Below, one piece after another: positions 1-12,150 of a stretch of DNA of 64,000 bases; within the stretch, counting starts at the first letter, position 1, and each line of letters begins with the position of its first letter. The position numbers and the translations under genes were made by a program. The notes under the pieces were generated by a model that made no database searches, had not been told where the DNA came from, and saw nothing but the letters and a program-made list of their open reading frames with translations. Source of the DNA: Hemibagrus wyckioides (taxonomy: Eukaryota > Chordata > Actinopteri > Siluriformes > Bagridae); contig NC_080722.1 in the NCBI RefSeq assembly GCF_019097595.1, positions 15,787,630 through 15,851,629 on the forward strand, given 5' to 3'.

Positions 1-69
1 ATCAGGTAATCAAGTTTTAACTATTCCTATGAACCTTTCTTATAATCATGGTCTGTATGAGAGACTTAC

Positions 70-991
70 GTGGAAAGCACATCAGCTGGCAGGTCAGTAA
101 TATATGATGGGATTTTTCTTCCTGTTAAAAACTGGGCCAACTCACTGCTGAAAGTGTTACAGTTGTGGTCAAAAAGGTGGTAGGTCTCTGGACTGTAGAA
201 AGAAATGAAGAAGAAAAAACAATTTCTTCTGATTTTGCCTGCTGAAGCTTTGTTGAAACATAAGCACATCATTTGAAACATGATTTAAAATATATAAGGG
301 CAGAAAAAGGGGGTGAATTTGCCTGTATGCAGACTCCTCAAGGGATGAAAGATATTCTGTAAATATGTCCTTTGGAACTTCTGTGTTTCCCAAATCCACT
401 ATGGCATCGGGCTGTCCTAACAGTGTAGCACCCTGAAACAATGAACAATACATGGCCATGTCTTTCACAACACATGACTCAGCTCTTTTGGTGTGCTGCT
501 CTATTATAGCTGTGTTGCCTATCTGAAAACTAACTTGTTCATAAACAAACAAGAAATAACCATGAAAACTAATTTAACATGTCTTTACCGGTGGGCAGTG
601 TGTGATTCCCTGTCCTCCAAAGAAATACTCCGCTCCATGGATTATTATGGATGTGTGCCTAGGTTCAATTAACACAGATGTGAACTCTAGCGCTTATAAA
701 GGTCCAGCATTTTATACCACAACAAATATTTCTGAAACATGATCAGGAAGAATGTAGATATGGCTTTTAAATACTTACCAAACTCCTTCGAGTTGTTTTC
801 CTGTCAATCAGAGAGCAAGGTTAATTATGATAAACGATGTTTTAAGTCAAGAAATACACTGGTAATTAATTGACTGTAGCTAGCGATCACAAGTTAAGTT
901 ACTTACCTAACAGGACAGGACTCAGCTGGCGAGCAAGCCCCTTTGACAGATCATAAATATAGAGTTTTACATTATAGGTCTGATCTTCCAT
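70..991 (-). CDS. desi1: Desumoylating isopeptidase 1 (DeSI-1/PPPDE2), 5' five coding exons; 3' end outside window
   Basis: Exons in transcript order: 907-991, 779-800, 589-658, 323-432, 70-192. The last exon lies to the left of position 1. The joined frame gives about 136 residues, starting [20 protein letters not shown] and continuing colinearly with vertebrate DeSI-1. The PPPDE papain-like fold is recognisable: the catalytic His is H37 in the WHTS motif and the catalytic Cys is C107 in HNCNTF, and both are intact. The family removes SUMO from selected substrates in cytoplasm and nucleus (established knowledge). The start at 991 is the only ATG that opens this frame, and the protein length matches. 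The intron after the exon ending at 323 needs a GC donor (AG|GCAAAT) to keep frame; the other introns are GT-AG. The gene is head to head with xrcc6. Confidence 0.93.
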
Positions 992-1707
992 CACTTTTTA
1001 TTTACCTCCACACTAACACCGGTTAATACTACAGTGTTCCGTCGGATCGTGCTTTAGGTTAACCACCGATTTAAGAGATTAAGAAGACAAATACATTCAC
1101 TGGCTAAACTAAAAGCTAGTCCCACTGCCACAGTGACATACAGAAAGACTAGCACGACTTCTAAATAGAAGATGACTGAGCTATTTACATCAGGAAACAG
1201 AAACCACCTCCATACTCCACAGCAATAGGTGGCGATATAAAACCAAAAAGGTTGTCAACATGAGTGTTTTTTTTTTACGTATCAACGTGTTGTAACAAAT
1301 TTATAGAAAAGTTTTCACTTGATACACGATTCTAAACGTCGAGTCTAATCTAGGGTAAAATACGGGTTTGTTTATTTTTCGATCCGTGCCGGAACACTTC
1401 CGCATTCCTAGACTACGCCCACCAGCACTTTGATTGGTGTAAATGTTTCCATCTCTGTAGTTGATTGGATTGTTACGCTGTCACTCAAACTGTACACTTT
1501 TGGACCACGCATCCCGCGCGATGTTTTGTGCATACTTCAATTGCTAAGAAGCAAACGGGCGTCGCTTTCTCATCACAAACCACACACATTACCATCAAGA
1601 AGTGAAGTCTAGGGTTTATTTAAGAAGCTTAAGGAAGTATATTATAAAATATAACCATTTTGCAAGCTGGAAATACAGTTTGTTAGGTTACAAGGTGAGA
1701 AAGAAGA
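992..1707. promoter_or_regulatory. Bidirectional desi1/xrcc6 promoter region
   Basis: This 716 bp interval separates the divergent start codons of desi1 and xrcc6 and must hold both 5' UTRs and both promoters. The part from about 1380 to 1580 is richer in G+C and CpG than its surroundings. No TATA box is obvious. The same head-to-head pair is known in human. Transcription start sites cannot be placed from sequence alone. Confidence 0.6.
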
Positions 1708-4700
1708 ATGGCTGATTGGTCAGACTACCGTAACGAGGATGACGAAGAGGAGCAAGAAGAAGGAGAAGAACCAACAGGTTTGCACCACTCCCTTTTCACC
1801 AAGTCAAAGAGTTCAAGTTATCAGCAAAGTTTAATATACTTAAACTATGTTAATGATTAAGTTATTAGGCTGTTTCATATGCAGTTATTTATTTGCATTT
1901 TAATAGGAGAATATAAGAGCACTGGGCGTGACAGCCTGGTATTCTTAGTGGATGCGTCTAAAGAAATGTTCGTGAAGGGTGAAGATGGAGAACCATCCAA
2001 CTTTGACATGACAATGCAGGTATCCACAGATATCCAAAGATTCATGAAATCCACACAGTCCTTCTTCTGACAAAATTCTGTTCACGGATATTTTTACAAC
2101 ACCAACTTGTGTCTGTTTCTTCTAGTGTGTGCGCAGTGTGTACACCAGTAAAATCATAAGTAGTGACCGAGACCTGGTGGCGTTGGTGTTTTATGGGACT
2201 AAGCAAAGCAAGAACCCCAGAAACTCTTTCAAAAATGTCTACGTTTACCATGATCTGGATTCTCCTGGTAGGCAACAAACTTTGTGGTTGTGTATTGTTG
2301 TCACAATAGTGCATTTTGACCAAAACCCATTCTTCTCACAGGTGCTCGGCGTGTGCAGGAAATCGATAACCTGAAAGGTGATAAAGGATCACAGCTGGCT
2401 GCAGAGACCATGGGCAGTGGAGAGACATCCCTGGGGGATGCTTTGTGGTGCTGTTCCAACTTATATAGTGACATTAAGCTACGGCTGTCTCACAAACGTC
2501 TCATGATTTTCACCTGCAGAGATAACCCTCACGGAGGAGACAGAACTCGAGACAGACAGGCTTGTACTAAGGCTGATGATCTTAAAGAGACAGGTGAAAA
2601 TGCAAACTATTAAACTGTTGGAAGCTTGTGAATCTGTTTTGGAATCTGATCCTGGTATGAGTATTTTTTTCTCTTCCCACAGGAGTGGTTATAGACTTAA
2701 TGCACCTTACCAAGCCGGGAGGGTTTGATGTTTCCCTGTTCTTCTGTGACATTATAAGCCCCCCTGAGGATGAGAGTGAGCTTGGGCTGCAGTCTGAACC
2801 TTGTGGAAAACTTGAGGAACTACAGAAAAGGGTTAGGGCACGAGAGATGCCAAAGAGAGCTATGAGTAGGTAAGTGAAAAGATTACAGACTAGAATGTGT
2901 ATTTGGAGAGTGTGCATGCAAAATCTAAAGTTTTCAGTAGTTTAAACATTGTTTGTAGACCATTTTACTTTTCAAATACATTTTTCAATCTGGTGGTTTG
3001 ATTTTAGTTCAGTTTAGCTGACATAAATGTTTATACAATAACCGATAAATAAGGCCCACTCGAAATAAAACCTAAAAAACCAGTGCAACCTACATATGCC
3101 CAAAGCCTTTGCATAATTGATCTTGTAATGAAATGTTTTATACCAACTATTTTTTCTCTAAGAATTACTCTTTCTCTGGGAGATATGAATGTGGCAGCGG
3201 GTGTGTACGTATTGGCCAGAACAGCCACAAAACCTCCTGCTGTCAGGTTGTACAGAGATAACAATGAGCCAGTTCGCACTAAGACCCGTCTCTTCCACAC
3301 CCAAAATGGAAGCGTGCTTTTGCCCAGTGATACCAAGAGAGCCCAGGTAACTACACAAATTGCTTTTTTAAAGAATCATCTGTTATGCGTACACACAGTT
3401 TTGGAATTAACATGTTCTGTCTCTATTTTATAAAGGTGTATGGAAACAAGCAGATAGTGATGGAGAAGGATGAAGTGGATGAGATGAAAAAGTTTGAAAA
3501 TCCAGGTCTGGTTCTGATTGGCTTTAAGCCAATGGATTGTTTGAAATTACACCATCATATACGGCCTGCATTGTTCGTATATCCAGAGGAGGACCAAATC
3601 ACAGGCAAGGATTTATTTGTTGATTTCTGTACATTTTTTTATTTGTTTTGGTTTTCAGGCATGGTGGCAACTCTTATCAATTCTCAAAACTCATTCATTA
3701 TTATTCATAACACTCTTCTAGGGAGTTCCTGTGTTTTTACAGCTCTGCTGCAAAAATGTAGTGAAAGAAACGTGTTTGCATTATGCAAATTTACTGCACG
3801 CCGGAACACTCCCCCTCGCTTTGTGGCCTTGGTACCCCAGAGAGAAGTGCTGGACAGTCAGCTTCAAGCTGCACCTCCAGGTACCACCTGTCATTTTATA
3901 GCCAAATATTATTCACAATATTGTATACTATATTTGTATTTTACTGCAGATATGTCATACTGTCAAGATATGAACACTAAATGCTATGTATTATCATCAT
4001 ACAGGTTTTCATGCTATATTCCTACCCTATGCGGATGATATTCGTACTCTGGATGTGCATGAGTGTCCTAGAGCCTCTGATGAACAAGTTGACAAAATGA
4101 AAGAGATTGTGCACAAACTTCGCTTCAAATATAGGTATTGTATTTTTTCCCATGTTAATTCAATTAAGTTTGTGTAGTGAGTTTAAAAAATATTTTACTT
4201 GATTCATGAACTTTATGTATATAGGAGTGATGCATTTGAAAATCCAGTTCTGCAACAGCATTACAGGAATCTGGAGGCCCTAGCTCTGGATATGATGGCA
4301 CCTGAAGCTATTGAGGACTTTACAAGTAAGAGTTTATCTAATTTAGCTATTCATGTTATCATGAATCACATGTATACTGATGTTCACTATATGGCCACAA
4401 GACACCTGAAAATCACAACCATGTGGGTTTTTGTTTTAAACATCCCAGTCCAGATTTAGTCTCCTCTTTGCCTCTTTTCACCTCCACTCTTCTCAGAAGG
4501 CTCACTAAGTTAGTGAGGTCAGTCATAAATGTTTGAGGAGGAGCTCTGGGCTGCAGTCAGTGTTCCAGTTCATCACAAAGGTGTTCAGTTGGGTTGAGGT
4601 CAGGTAACTGCTTCAACTGTGGGGAAATATTTCTTCGTTTCTTGGGCCTTTTCTTCCCAGTGAAGGGAAATTGTAAAATTTAAAGAATACGAAGACACCC

Positions 4701-5238
4701 TATACTATGTCTAACACTTTAAGGGTAACCCACAAATGGGTGTGATGGTTAAGTATCTGCAAACATTTGACCATGTAGCGTACGTTAACTTTTTTGCTAT
4801 CATTTTGTCCATCCCCAGTGCCCAAGGTGAAAATGATTGATGAGCGACTTGGTCCTCTAGTTCAGGAATTCAAAGATTTGGTCTATCCAGCAGACTACAA
4901 CCCTGATGGAAAGCCATCAGCTAAACGCAAACCAGGTGAGGGGTCTTGGATTTTAGAAAGATTATATGTAAAAGTAACATATTGTCATGAGCTGTGTCAG
5001 TCACTATTATTGCTGAAAAGACATTTCTTTGGTTTTAACAGCTGAGGCTGGGGGAGGTGTTGACAAGAAACCAAAAGTTGAGATCTCAGAAGAGGAGCTG
5101 CGAGCCCATGTGGCTAAAGGAACTTTGGGCAAGCTGACAGTACCTGTGTTAAAAGATGCCTGTAAACAATTCGGTGTACGAACCACAGGCACAAAGAAAC
5201 AGGAGCTTATAAATGCACTGACTGAACAGCTCTCTTAA
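1708..5238 (+). CDS. xrcc6: Ku70, X-ray repair cross-complementing 6 (DNA end-binding subunit)
   Basis: Twelve coding exons: 1708-1777, 1907-2019, 2126-2267, 2342-2593, 2683-2869, 3163-3346, 3436-3604, 3722-3880, 4005-4134, 4225-4325, 4819-4935, 5042-5238. The sum is 1821 nt, 606 aa (human about 609). After an acidic N-terminus comes the von Willebrand A-like domain ([16 protein letters not shown] near residue 30), then the Ku beta-barrel core (ends [16 protein letters not shown]), the C-terminal arm ([20 protein letters not shown]) and a basic linker. A SAP DNA-binding domain closes the protein (about 571-605, [20 protein letters not shown]). Ku70 pairs with Ku80 to form the ring that loads on double-strand breaks for non-homologous end joining. 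Intron 7 has a GC donor (AG|GCAAGG). Intron 10 holds an old transposon copy. Confidence 0.96.
4440..4785 (-). mobile_element. Degenerate DNA-transposon copy in xrcc6 intron 10
   Basis: Within the intron, text such as GGTGTTCAGTTGGGTTGAGG (near 4578) and GGGTGTGATGGTTAAG (near 4737) is recognised as part of an abundant fish Tc1-like or derived non-autonomous repeat, in reverse orientation. No open frame survives. Family assignment is from memory; the limits are approximate. Confidence 0.5.
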
Positions 5239-5468
5239 GAAATTGATACAGTAGATAGCTGAAGATTTTGCTTGAGTTTATAAGATAAAATGCCTCATGC
5301 TGACAGTTGACATGTAATACTAGTTAAAATGTGTTAAACCCGGTGAGGTTTAGCTCTTGTTTAGTTGGTGAAGGAACTGTTGCCATACTATAAAAGCTTC
5401 TACAGCTTTTTAATCATCACTTATAGTTGCTACACATTGTATGAGGGCTTTGTAAAACAGACACTCTA

Positions 5469-5474
5469 ATTAAA
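5469..5474 (+). other. Candidate xrcc6 polyadenylation signal (ATTAAA)
   Basis: An ATTAAA hexamer lies 231 bp after the xrcc6 stop codon, with T-rich sequence just downstream. It is the first reasonable signal after the stop; real 3' ends need transcript data. Confidence 0.4.
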
Positions 5475-5714
5475 ACTTTTTTCCGCTGTTTGTTTTCCAA
5501 AAATGTGTTACTCTATTGTGAGTGCATTGTAGTTCAAAAAACAAACTTTTATAACAGTTCTGTTCATTAATGTTGGTGTCAGTGTGTCAGTTTTTGTCAC
5601 AGTGCTGCAGTGCACTGTGTCACAGTTCAGAGTGAACTTACACATGTTCTCCCTGTGGTCACATGGCTTCTTTTTTACTTTCCAAAAATCATTTTTGTAG
5701 AAGGATCGGCTGTG

Positions 5715-5865
5715 CTACATTTCCCCTGGGTTTAAATGAGTATGAAATGGTGTGGCATCCCATCCTGGGTGAATTCTTCCACGTTGCACCCAGTGATGTT
5801 GGGTATGGTTCTGGATTTTCCATGACCCAGACCATGATAAAGTGATTACTGAAAATGGAGAAATG
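5715..5865 (+). repeat. SINE-like interspersed repeat fragment
   Basis: The segment contains GGCATCCCATCCTGGGTG and ATGATAAAGTGATTACTG, the 3' half of a very common teleost repeat whose consensus ends with a cattle-brand phrase of the type CCATCCAGGGTGTATTC...GATAAAGCGGTTACTGAA. Related copies in this window are near 12690-12900 and 44560-44690 (reverse) and 13660-13920 (same direction). Confidence 0.6.
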
Positions 5866-6191
5866 GATTTTTGTGCCTATAGTGTCCAACTTGCCTACCT
5901 TTTAATATTGGTTTACATAATTGAAAACCAGGATGGTTTGCTTCCTAATTTAAAATTCAAAAAGAGGCTGTAAAAGTAAGAATTTACAATTTGCTGCTGA
6001 TGATGATTATGAAGGTTTCTAATAGGTCTGTTGAAATTACAGAATGAATCAGTGATGATTGATTCAGGCAAAGAACATATGAATTATTTCATAAAACAAA
6101 TATTTTTAAACCTAGAAAAATAGAATTGTGTATTTACAGTGTTTTAGTGATTAAAAATATTCATTTTTAATGACCAGCTTATTTACAGTAT

Positions 6192-6709
6192 ACACCGATC
6201 AGGCATAACATTATGAGCAGTGAGAGGTGAAGTGAATAAGACTGATGATCTCCTCATCATGGCACCTGTTAGTGAGTGGGATATATTAGGCAGCAAGTGA
6301 ACATTTTGTCTTCAAAGTTGATGTGTTAGAAGCAGGAAAAATGGGCAAGCATAAGGATTTGAGCGAGTTTGACAAGGGCCAAATTGTGATGGCTAGACAA
6401 CTGGATCAGAGCATCTCCAAAACTGCAGCTCTTGTGGGGTGTTCCCAGTCTGGTTAGTATCTATCAAAAGTGGTCCAAGAAAGAAACAGTGGTGTACCGG
6501 CGACAGGGTCATGTGCGGATAAGTCTCACTTGATGCACGTGGGAAGTGAAGGCTGGTCCGTGTGATCTGATCCAACAGACGAGCTACTGTTGCTCGATCT
6601 GCTTAAGTTGTTAATGCTGGTTCTGATAGAAAGGTGTCAGAATACACAGTGTTTTGGAGGCTCTACATAATATTAGGCAGGTGATCATAATGTTATGCCT
6701 GATCGGTGT
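6192..6709 (+). mobile_element. Internally deleted Tc1-like transposon with perfect 25-bp terminal repeats
   Basis: The ends 6192-6216 and 6685-6709 are perfect 25-bp inverted repeats (start ACACCGATCAGGCATAACAT) flanked by TA, the usual Tc1/mariner target. Between them a plus-strand frame can still be read as the N-terminal helix-turn-helix part of a Tc1 transposase ([20 protein letters not shown] from about 6350), followed by a piece of the second helix-turn-helix. The catalytic DDE part is gone, so the copy cannot move on its own. The right end runs straight into a TG/TA microsatellite. Confidence 0.85.
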
Positions 6710-6724
6710 GTGTGTGTGTGTGTG

Positions 6725-6794
<70 letters not shown>
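6704..6794. repeat. TG/TA dinucleotide microsatellite
   Basis: A short TG run turns into about 35 TA units. It starts inside the terminal repeat of the Tc1 element at 6192-6709 and likely grew after insertion. Confidence 0.95.
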
Positions 6795-6805
<11 letters not shown>

Positions 6806-7260
6806 AAATCTGTCCACAGACAGATTTTAGTGACTGGTTCTTATTCCTGAACTTAATTATTAGAACAGTTAAATGTGACCTGGTGTAAATTTGCATCATA
6901 GTAGTCCAAAATGGATCAAAGCCACTGAATGATTTATGTCTCTGTCACCATATTGCTTACCAATGTTTTACTGAACTTTTTTTTTGCATGTCACAATTTG
7001 AATTCATATCAATTTAAATACAGGTAACTTGCTGATGAAGTGCCTGTGTAATAGACTCGTTTGATTTTTCACTGACTGCAATTTAGAGCCTCATGACACA
7101 TTATAGTACATGACAGCAGTGAAGAATGCAGTATTTATTCTTCTGGATTCACATTTATGTGCCCTGAACTAAAGTTCATGTCCACTTGAGGTCCTAGCTA
7201 AATCCTGAATGAAACTCTAGTGCACTGTAGAGTATTTAGGTCTACTTTTCTATGCCTCGG

Positions 7261-7551
7261 TGCTCTGTGGGTATCACGTGCCGGAAAATACAGAGCTGTT
7301 TAGTTGGAAAAGCCAAATTTTGCAGTCGCATGGGCGGAGCTATAGTTTGTAAGGTGTTGATGACGTAGCCGGAGCAGGCAGCAGAAAGCCAATGACGTCT
7401 CGCGCATGCTCAGGTTGGAATACAGCGCTATAAGGAAAAAAGTGAGAGAAACAAAGAAATAAACAACATCAGGAAAAGAGAGAAAAACGTCAATTTTGCA
7501 ACAGAGGAACAGCTCAGAGTCCACAGAATTGTCTACCGATTGCGGTGTGCG
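7261..7551 (+). promoter_or_regulatory. josd1: josd1 promoter and non-coding first exon
   Basis: A CpG-containing stretch carries an E-box CACGTG (7275-7280) directly followed by an ETS-type CCGGAA. A good donor (GCG|GTGAGG) ends a probable 5' UTR exon at 7551. The matching acceptor would be at 8033 (CTGTTTAAG after a CT tract), giving a second exon that runs into the josd1 coding exon. This is inference from splice signals. Confidence 0.5.
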
Positions 7552-8413
7552 GTGAGGAGGCTTAATTCCCTGCTTTCCTTTTTGCCGTTTTCTGTAGTAA
7601 ATAATATCAAACGGGTAGCATGTAGCTAGCTAGAGTAACGTTATGGCCAAAATATATAGGGATATTACAGAGTAACCGTAATCCCTGACAGTCTTATTTA
7701 ATATCCAGAAATAACTAGCTCTTAAATGTGGTGTGAAGTTTTAAAAAGGCTTTTCTTTTCCATTTCTTCTCGTAGTTGTGTACACTAGTCAGAAGGAAGT
7801 TTTTGGGCCACTCTGTCCATAGTAGATAACGTTACCTGAAACTAGACATCAACTCCTCTGTAAATCTAGCTAAAGAACAACTCTTTTATATTAAATACTA
7901 TTGCTCTTATTCGCTTTGTTACTGTAGGTTTATATGATATGTTGGTTACCTTCCTTTATGTAGTATTAGAAAATCTTTAAGCAAATGATTGATCTTTGTT
8001 TTCTCTCTCTCTCTCTCTCTGTCTCTGTTTAAGTCTTGAGTCGGTGTGAGGTCTACATGACTGCCACAAGTTCAGGAGTTTCACCCGGTCACCTGTGTGT
8101 GTTTTCCTGGATGCCTTACAACATCTGATCCGAGACAAAATGGAAAGAACTTCTTTGTGTTAGGGACCTCTTTGGTCTTCAGCAGGTCTGCATGTGAGGG
8201 TCAAGATGCCAGTGCTGATTTCAAGAACATTTCACAGTTTTGTCATCTGCTGATTATTTATCTTTATCCTCACTCTTACACTCTGAGTAGATATACTGAG
8301 CTGGCATCAGTTTTCTCACTGTAGCTATCTTCCCCTCCCCTTGCCGAACACCTCCAGCATCTGAGTGGTTGTCGTGGAGATGACAGCAGTGACAGAGTAG
8401 CAGAGGATCAGGG

Positions 8414-9712
8414 ATGGGGAGTACACCATGTTCTGGTAAGGGGAGGGGGGTTGGTAGCTTTCAGGAGCTTGGCTGTATGCCATGGAAGGTGAGCAAGCAG
8501 AAAGGTGAGGCTGCTGGAGGTGGATGTGCTCGTGAATCGTATGAAGCTTTAAATGCCAGAGTGGTCCCTCCTCCTCAACAACCTCCTGCCATCTACCACG
8601 AGAAGCAACACCGAGAGCTGTGTGCTCTGCATGCACTAAATAATGTCTTCCAGGATGGTGCTGCCTTCAGTAGAGAGGCACTTCAAGATATCTACCAGAG
8701 GTTTGTGAATGTTGCACAATTTTAGTGTATTTAAACTAGGCCAGTAGCATCCAGTGCTTTGCTTTTGGCAAGTACATTCAAGATATTGTACCTGTTATGT
8801 ACCATAGAATAGTCTACAGTATGTTATCAAACAGTCAGATTCATAAACCAGGTCTTTCAACATGAAACATAGGTTTGATGAAGATTGTTTTCCATTGTTG
8901 TCCTGTCTTACAGGCTCTCCCCTAGCACATTGGTAACTCCTCACAAGAAGAGCATGCTGGGTAATGGCAACTATGATGTAAATGTCATCATGGCTGCATT
9001 ACAGACCCGTGGGTATGAAGCTGTTTGGTGGGACAAAAGAAGGTACTTGCTCTGTCAGAGAGTAGATTTTAATGTTCTGTACACTTCTTGTCTGCACCTT
9101 TAAGTCATTATGTGGCATTTTTGTTTATCCTAGAGATGTGAGCAGTATTGCACTGCCAAACGTGACAGGTTTCATTTTGAATGTGCCATCCAACCTTCGT
9201 TGGGGGCCTCTGCGTCTGCCGCTCAAACGACAGCATTGGATTGGAGTGAGGGAGGTGGGTGGAGTCTTCTACAACTTAGACTCCAAACTACGCAATCCCC
9301 ATCCCATTGGAACAGCTGATGAACTCAGGTATTTTGAAACTACCCAGATCACAAGTGTTTGTGATTAAGTGAGATTTATTTGAGATTTATCTAGAAGCCT
9401 GTGTAGGAGTTTTATTGTACACAGCTAAATAAAACAGTTGGGTAATGGAACCTTTATAGTAAAGTACATGTTCCCCATTATGTGGTTTGGTAACACTGCA
9501 GATTTTTTCAGCTCCACATTTAAAAAATATTTGATTTGTTTCTTAGCTAATACATCCAACTGGCTGGAAATCTTGTTGCAACATGATTTTTTTTTTGATG
9601 ATGATTCAGGAAGTTCTTGCGTCACCAGCTTCGAGGGAAGAACTGTGAACTGCTGTTGGTTGTGCCGGAGGAAGTAGAGGTCCATCAGACCTGGAGGACT
9701 GATAATGTTTGA
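8414..9712 (+). CDS. josd1: Josephin domain-containing protein 1 (deubiquitinase)
   Basis: Four coding exons: 8414-8700, 8914-9042, 9134-9328, 9610-9712; 714 nt, 237 aa. The Josephin catalytic triad is visible: C70 in [12 protein letters not shown]173 in [13 protein letters not shown] and D188 in FYNLDSKL. The C-terminus ([15 protein letters not shown]...WRTDNV) is colinear with vertebrate JOSD1. JOSD1 is a membrane-associated ubiquitin hydrolase that is itself activated by monoubiquitination (known from mammals). Start: ATG 8414 has a strong context (G at -3 and +4). The in-frame ATG at 8477 corresponds better in length to human (about 202 aa) but has a weak context, so the first 21 residues are uncertain. 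The protein also carries an extra linker before the catalytic Cys relative to human. Confidence 0.93.
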
Positions 9713-11150
9713 TCGTTTTCTTGGATTGTTCAACTCATGCTCAGGAGGGAATGTAAGGTTCAATCAGGGAACCATATAAGAGCAAATGGAGTTGCACTCA
9801 ACGAGTCACAAAAGCACACTGGCAAGACTTTTTGTTTACACACAAAAACCACCAAATGCTGGACACCGACTAAAGCAGCAAAGGACATTAACACACAGGG
9901 ATGTTGCAAAAACACTATACTGTTCTTTAAGACTTTCAATATTCAGAATTTGGCAATGCATTTGTCTGCAATTTCTTTTTTGTTTCATACTGTTTTAGAT
10001 TCAGAATAAGGCATTTGAAATTCAGTAATGCATTCTCTGTATATGATTCACATAGTCACTTCTTCATGTGCTCTTCATGTGATTCCCCTTTTGTCCATAT
10101 GATTGTGTAAATTACACCTCACCATCTACTGCAGCAGGTTTTTTTGTTTTACGAAAGGAGCCTGAAGCACCTTCACCTAATGGTAATTGTTGTGTGGTTT
10201 GTTGTGGGGTGTAATGAATAAGAAGTATCTAAGCAGCACAGTGTGGCAAAGAAAAAACTGGATTTTTTTTCCCATGTTAATCTCTTTTAGGAGTCATAGG
10301 AAAACTGCTACTTCCTGTCTTGCACTACAGCCAAACTACCCACAATGGTTATAATGCTTTGCCTCACACAGTTACAGTAAAAAAAAACAAAAAAAAACTA
10401 TTGACTGACACCTCACAAGGATTATTTTCCACGGATAGTAAAATATAACCTTTGTGTCCTATTGCCAATCAGTCTGTGCTGTATTTTGAATAGATAATAA
10501 GATTTTTTTTTAATTTTTTATTAAGACTTTCAGAAAAGGTTGTTAAGAAAAAAACAACAACAAAGATTTAGTTCTTTAAATAAGTGCTGGAGTTTAAAAC
10601 TGTTTTGTGAAAGGTATTTAAAGGATGAGAGTGTTGTTTTTGTTGTTGGTTGTCTTTTGTGTTAGTTGAGTAATTAAGCCAATTATGCAGTATATCTGTA
10701 ATTAAGTTTGTTCAAGTCTGTGTATACTGTTCGTTGTTGGGGTGACATTATTAACGGGGTAATCATATTATACAAAAGGGAAATCTAAATGTACACCTCA
10801 GGTTTTCTTAAAAACTGGACACTCACATTTGACTTAGTTAACATCTAGATATAGATGAAAGAAATCTCTAGCATTCTGAAAATGTTGCTAGGCCAAATCC
10901 ATAAATATATTCTTGAACATTACTGTTGTGCAAAAGGGACATTCCACACATTTACATACACAGGGTGCTTTGTTAAACTGTAGAAGTGTTTTGATTTCTT
11001 TGCCATGACAATCCCGTTCCCTCATGTCCCTGTTTAGGGAAAATGTAGTCACAACGTGATCATGCCATTGTTTTCCATGCAAATGCTTGTAATGGCACTT
11101 TATGTATAATCAAAGATGTGTTGTGACATCAATAAAATGTCTTTCTTTGT
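9713..11150 (+). other. josd1: josd1 3' UTR with AATAAA signal at 11131-11136
   Basis: AT-rich, non-coding sequence follows the stop for about 1.4 kb without other gene signals. The first canonical AATAAA in a good setting lies at 11131-11136, followed by TGT-rich sequence. A long UTR ending there is the simplest reading. Confidence 0.55.
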
Positions 11151-12054
11151 AAAAGGATTGGTGGTTACAATTTCTGATTATGTGCTGTATGCAGATATAT
11201 AATGGCCCTGGGCATATGTTTGAAATTACCAGGAGATGTAAACTTAGATTGACCTACTAATGTATGTCCTGGAAGGATAGTCAGATATGAAAGGCCAAAA
11301 GAGTTATGAAACGTTTATTGTAGACGAAGGCCTGTGCACTTTGTGTATCTTTTCAGGTCTGTTTGTTTGTTTGTTTCTGGACATGATTTTGTATTTAACA
11401 GGTTTTAGCATGCACTATAGTTCCTAATAATCTAGTATCCTTTGAACAAGTTATATAGGCTAATATGGTTTATTCATACCCATGACCCTTGTTTACTATT
11501 TTATCAAAATTACCAAATACAAATTTGAAATGTAAGAGTATGTATTACATAATGTATTAACATGTATAAAACAGTGATGGCTGGTGGTTTTCAAAATACC
11601 ATGGTCAAGACACCGGTCAGCCAGTCAATTTTACTGTAGCAAGAGAGCTAACAGGACCTGTTTCAAACACTGACTTCAGATTTCAATCATTTTTCAGATT
11701 TAAATTTTGAGCACTCTCAGGCATCTAAATCAGGTCAACAGCAGTGTCTAGTTAGCTAAGTTAGCTTAATTTTACCGGAGAAATTAATGACAACTAGCTA
11801 GCTTGACCCATGAATAACATATTTCCGATCACAAATAATCAAACAGAACTTTTAATTTATTGATAATTTTTTCAGATTACAAAGACAAAATAGCAAGCTA
11901 TAATAGTTGCGTAAAACCCAACTACTTGACTTGTCTAAATACTGAAACTACAAGCCAACTGCGGTTGACAATACCAGTCTAATGCTGTTGTGATATTCAC
12001 TAATGTTTCAGTGACTGGCAGTTGGTTATGAGTCAGTCAATATATCTTCATGGG

Positions 12055-12150
12055 AAGAAGCTGTGCATCTTGGTGGACCAGGGTTTCAAACTCACAACCT
12101 TCGAATCAGTAGGCCAACACCTTAACCACTCTGCTAGCACGTCCCCCACA
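12055..12150 (-). repeat. tRNA-derived SINE fragment
   Basis: Read on the minus strand, the segment has an A-box-like GTGGTTAAGGTGTTGG and a B-box-like GAGTTTGAAACC at tRNA spacing and ends in GGTCCACCA. The pattern is that of tRNA-derived teleost SINEs, not a working tRNA, as the stems do not pair well. Confidence 0.5.

Larger units (their letters stand above)
5239..7260. other. xrcc6-josd1 intergenic region (3' UTR, repeats)
   Basis: After the xrcc6 3' UTR this stretch holds a SINE-like tail (about 5715-5865), a deleted Tc1 element (6192-6709) and a TG/TA microsatellite (6704-6794). The rest is AT-rich with no coding signal. Confidence 0.7.

Noticed and set aside
9425..9763. 112-aa minus-strand frame overlapping the last josd1 exon
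   Set aside because: Shadow of the josd1 exon plus intron sequence.
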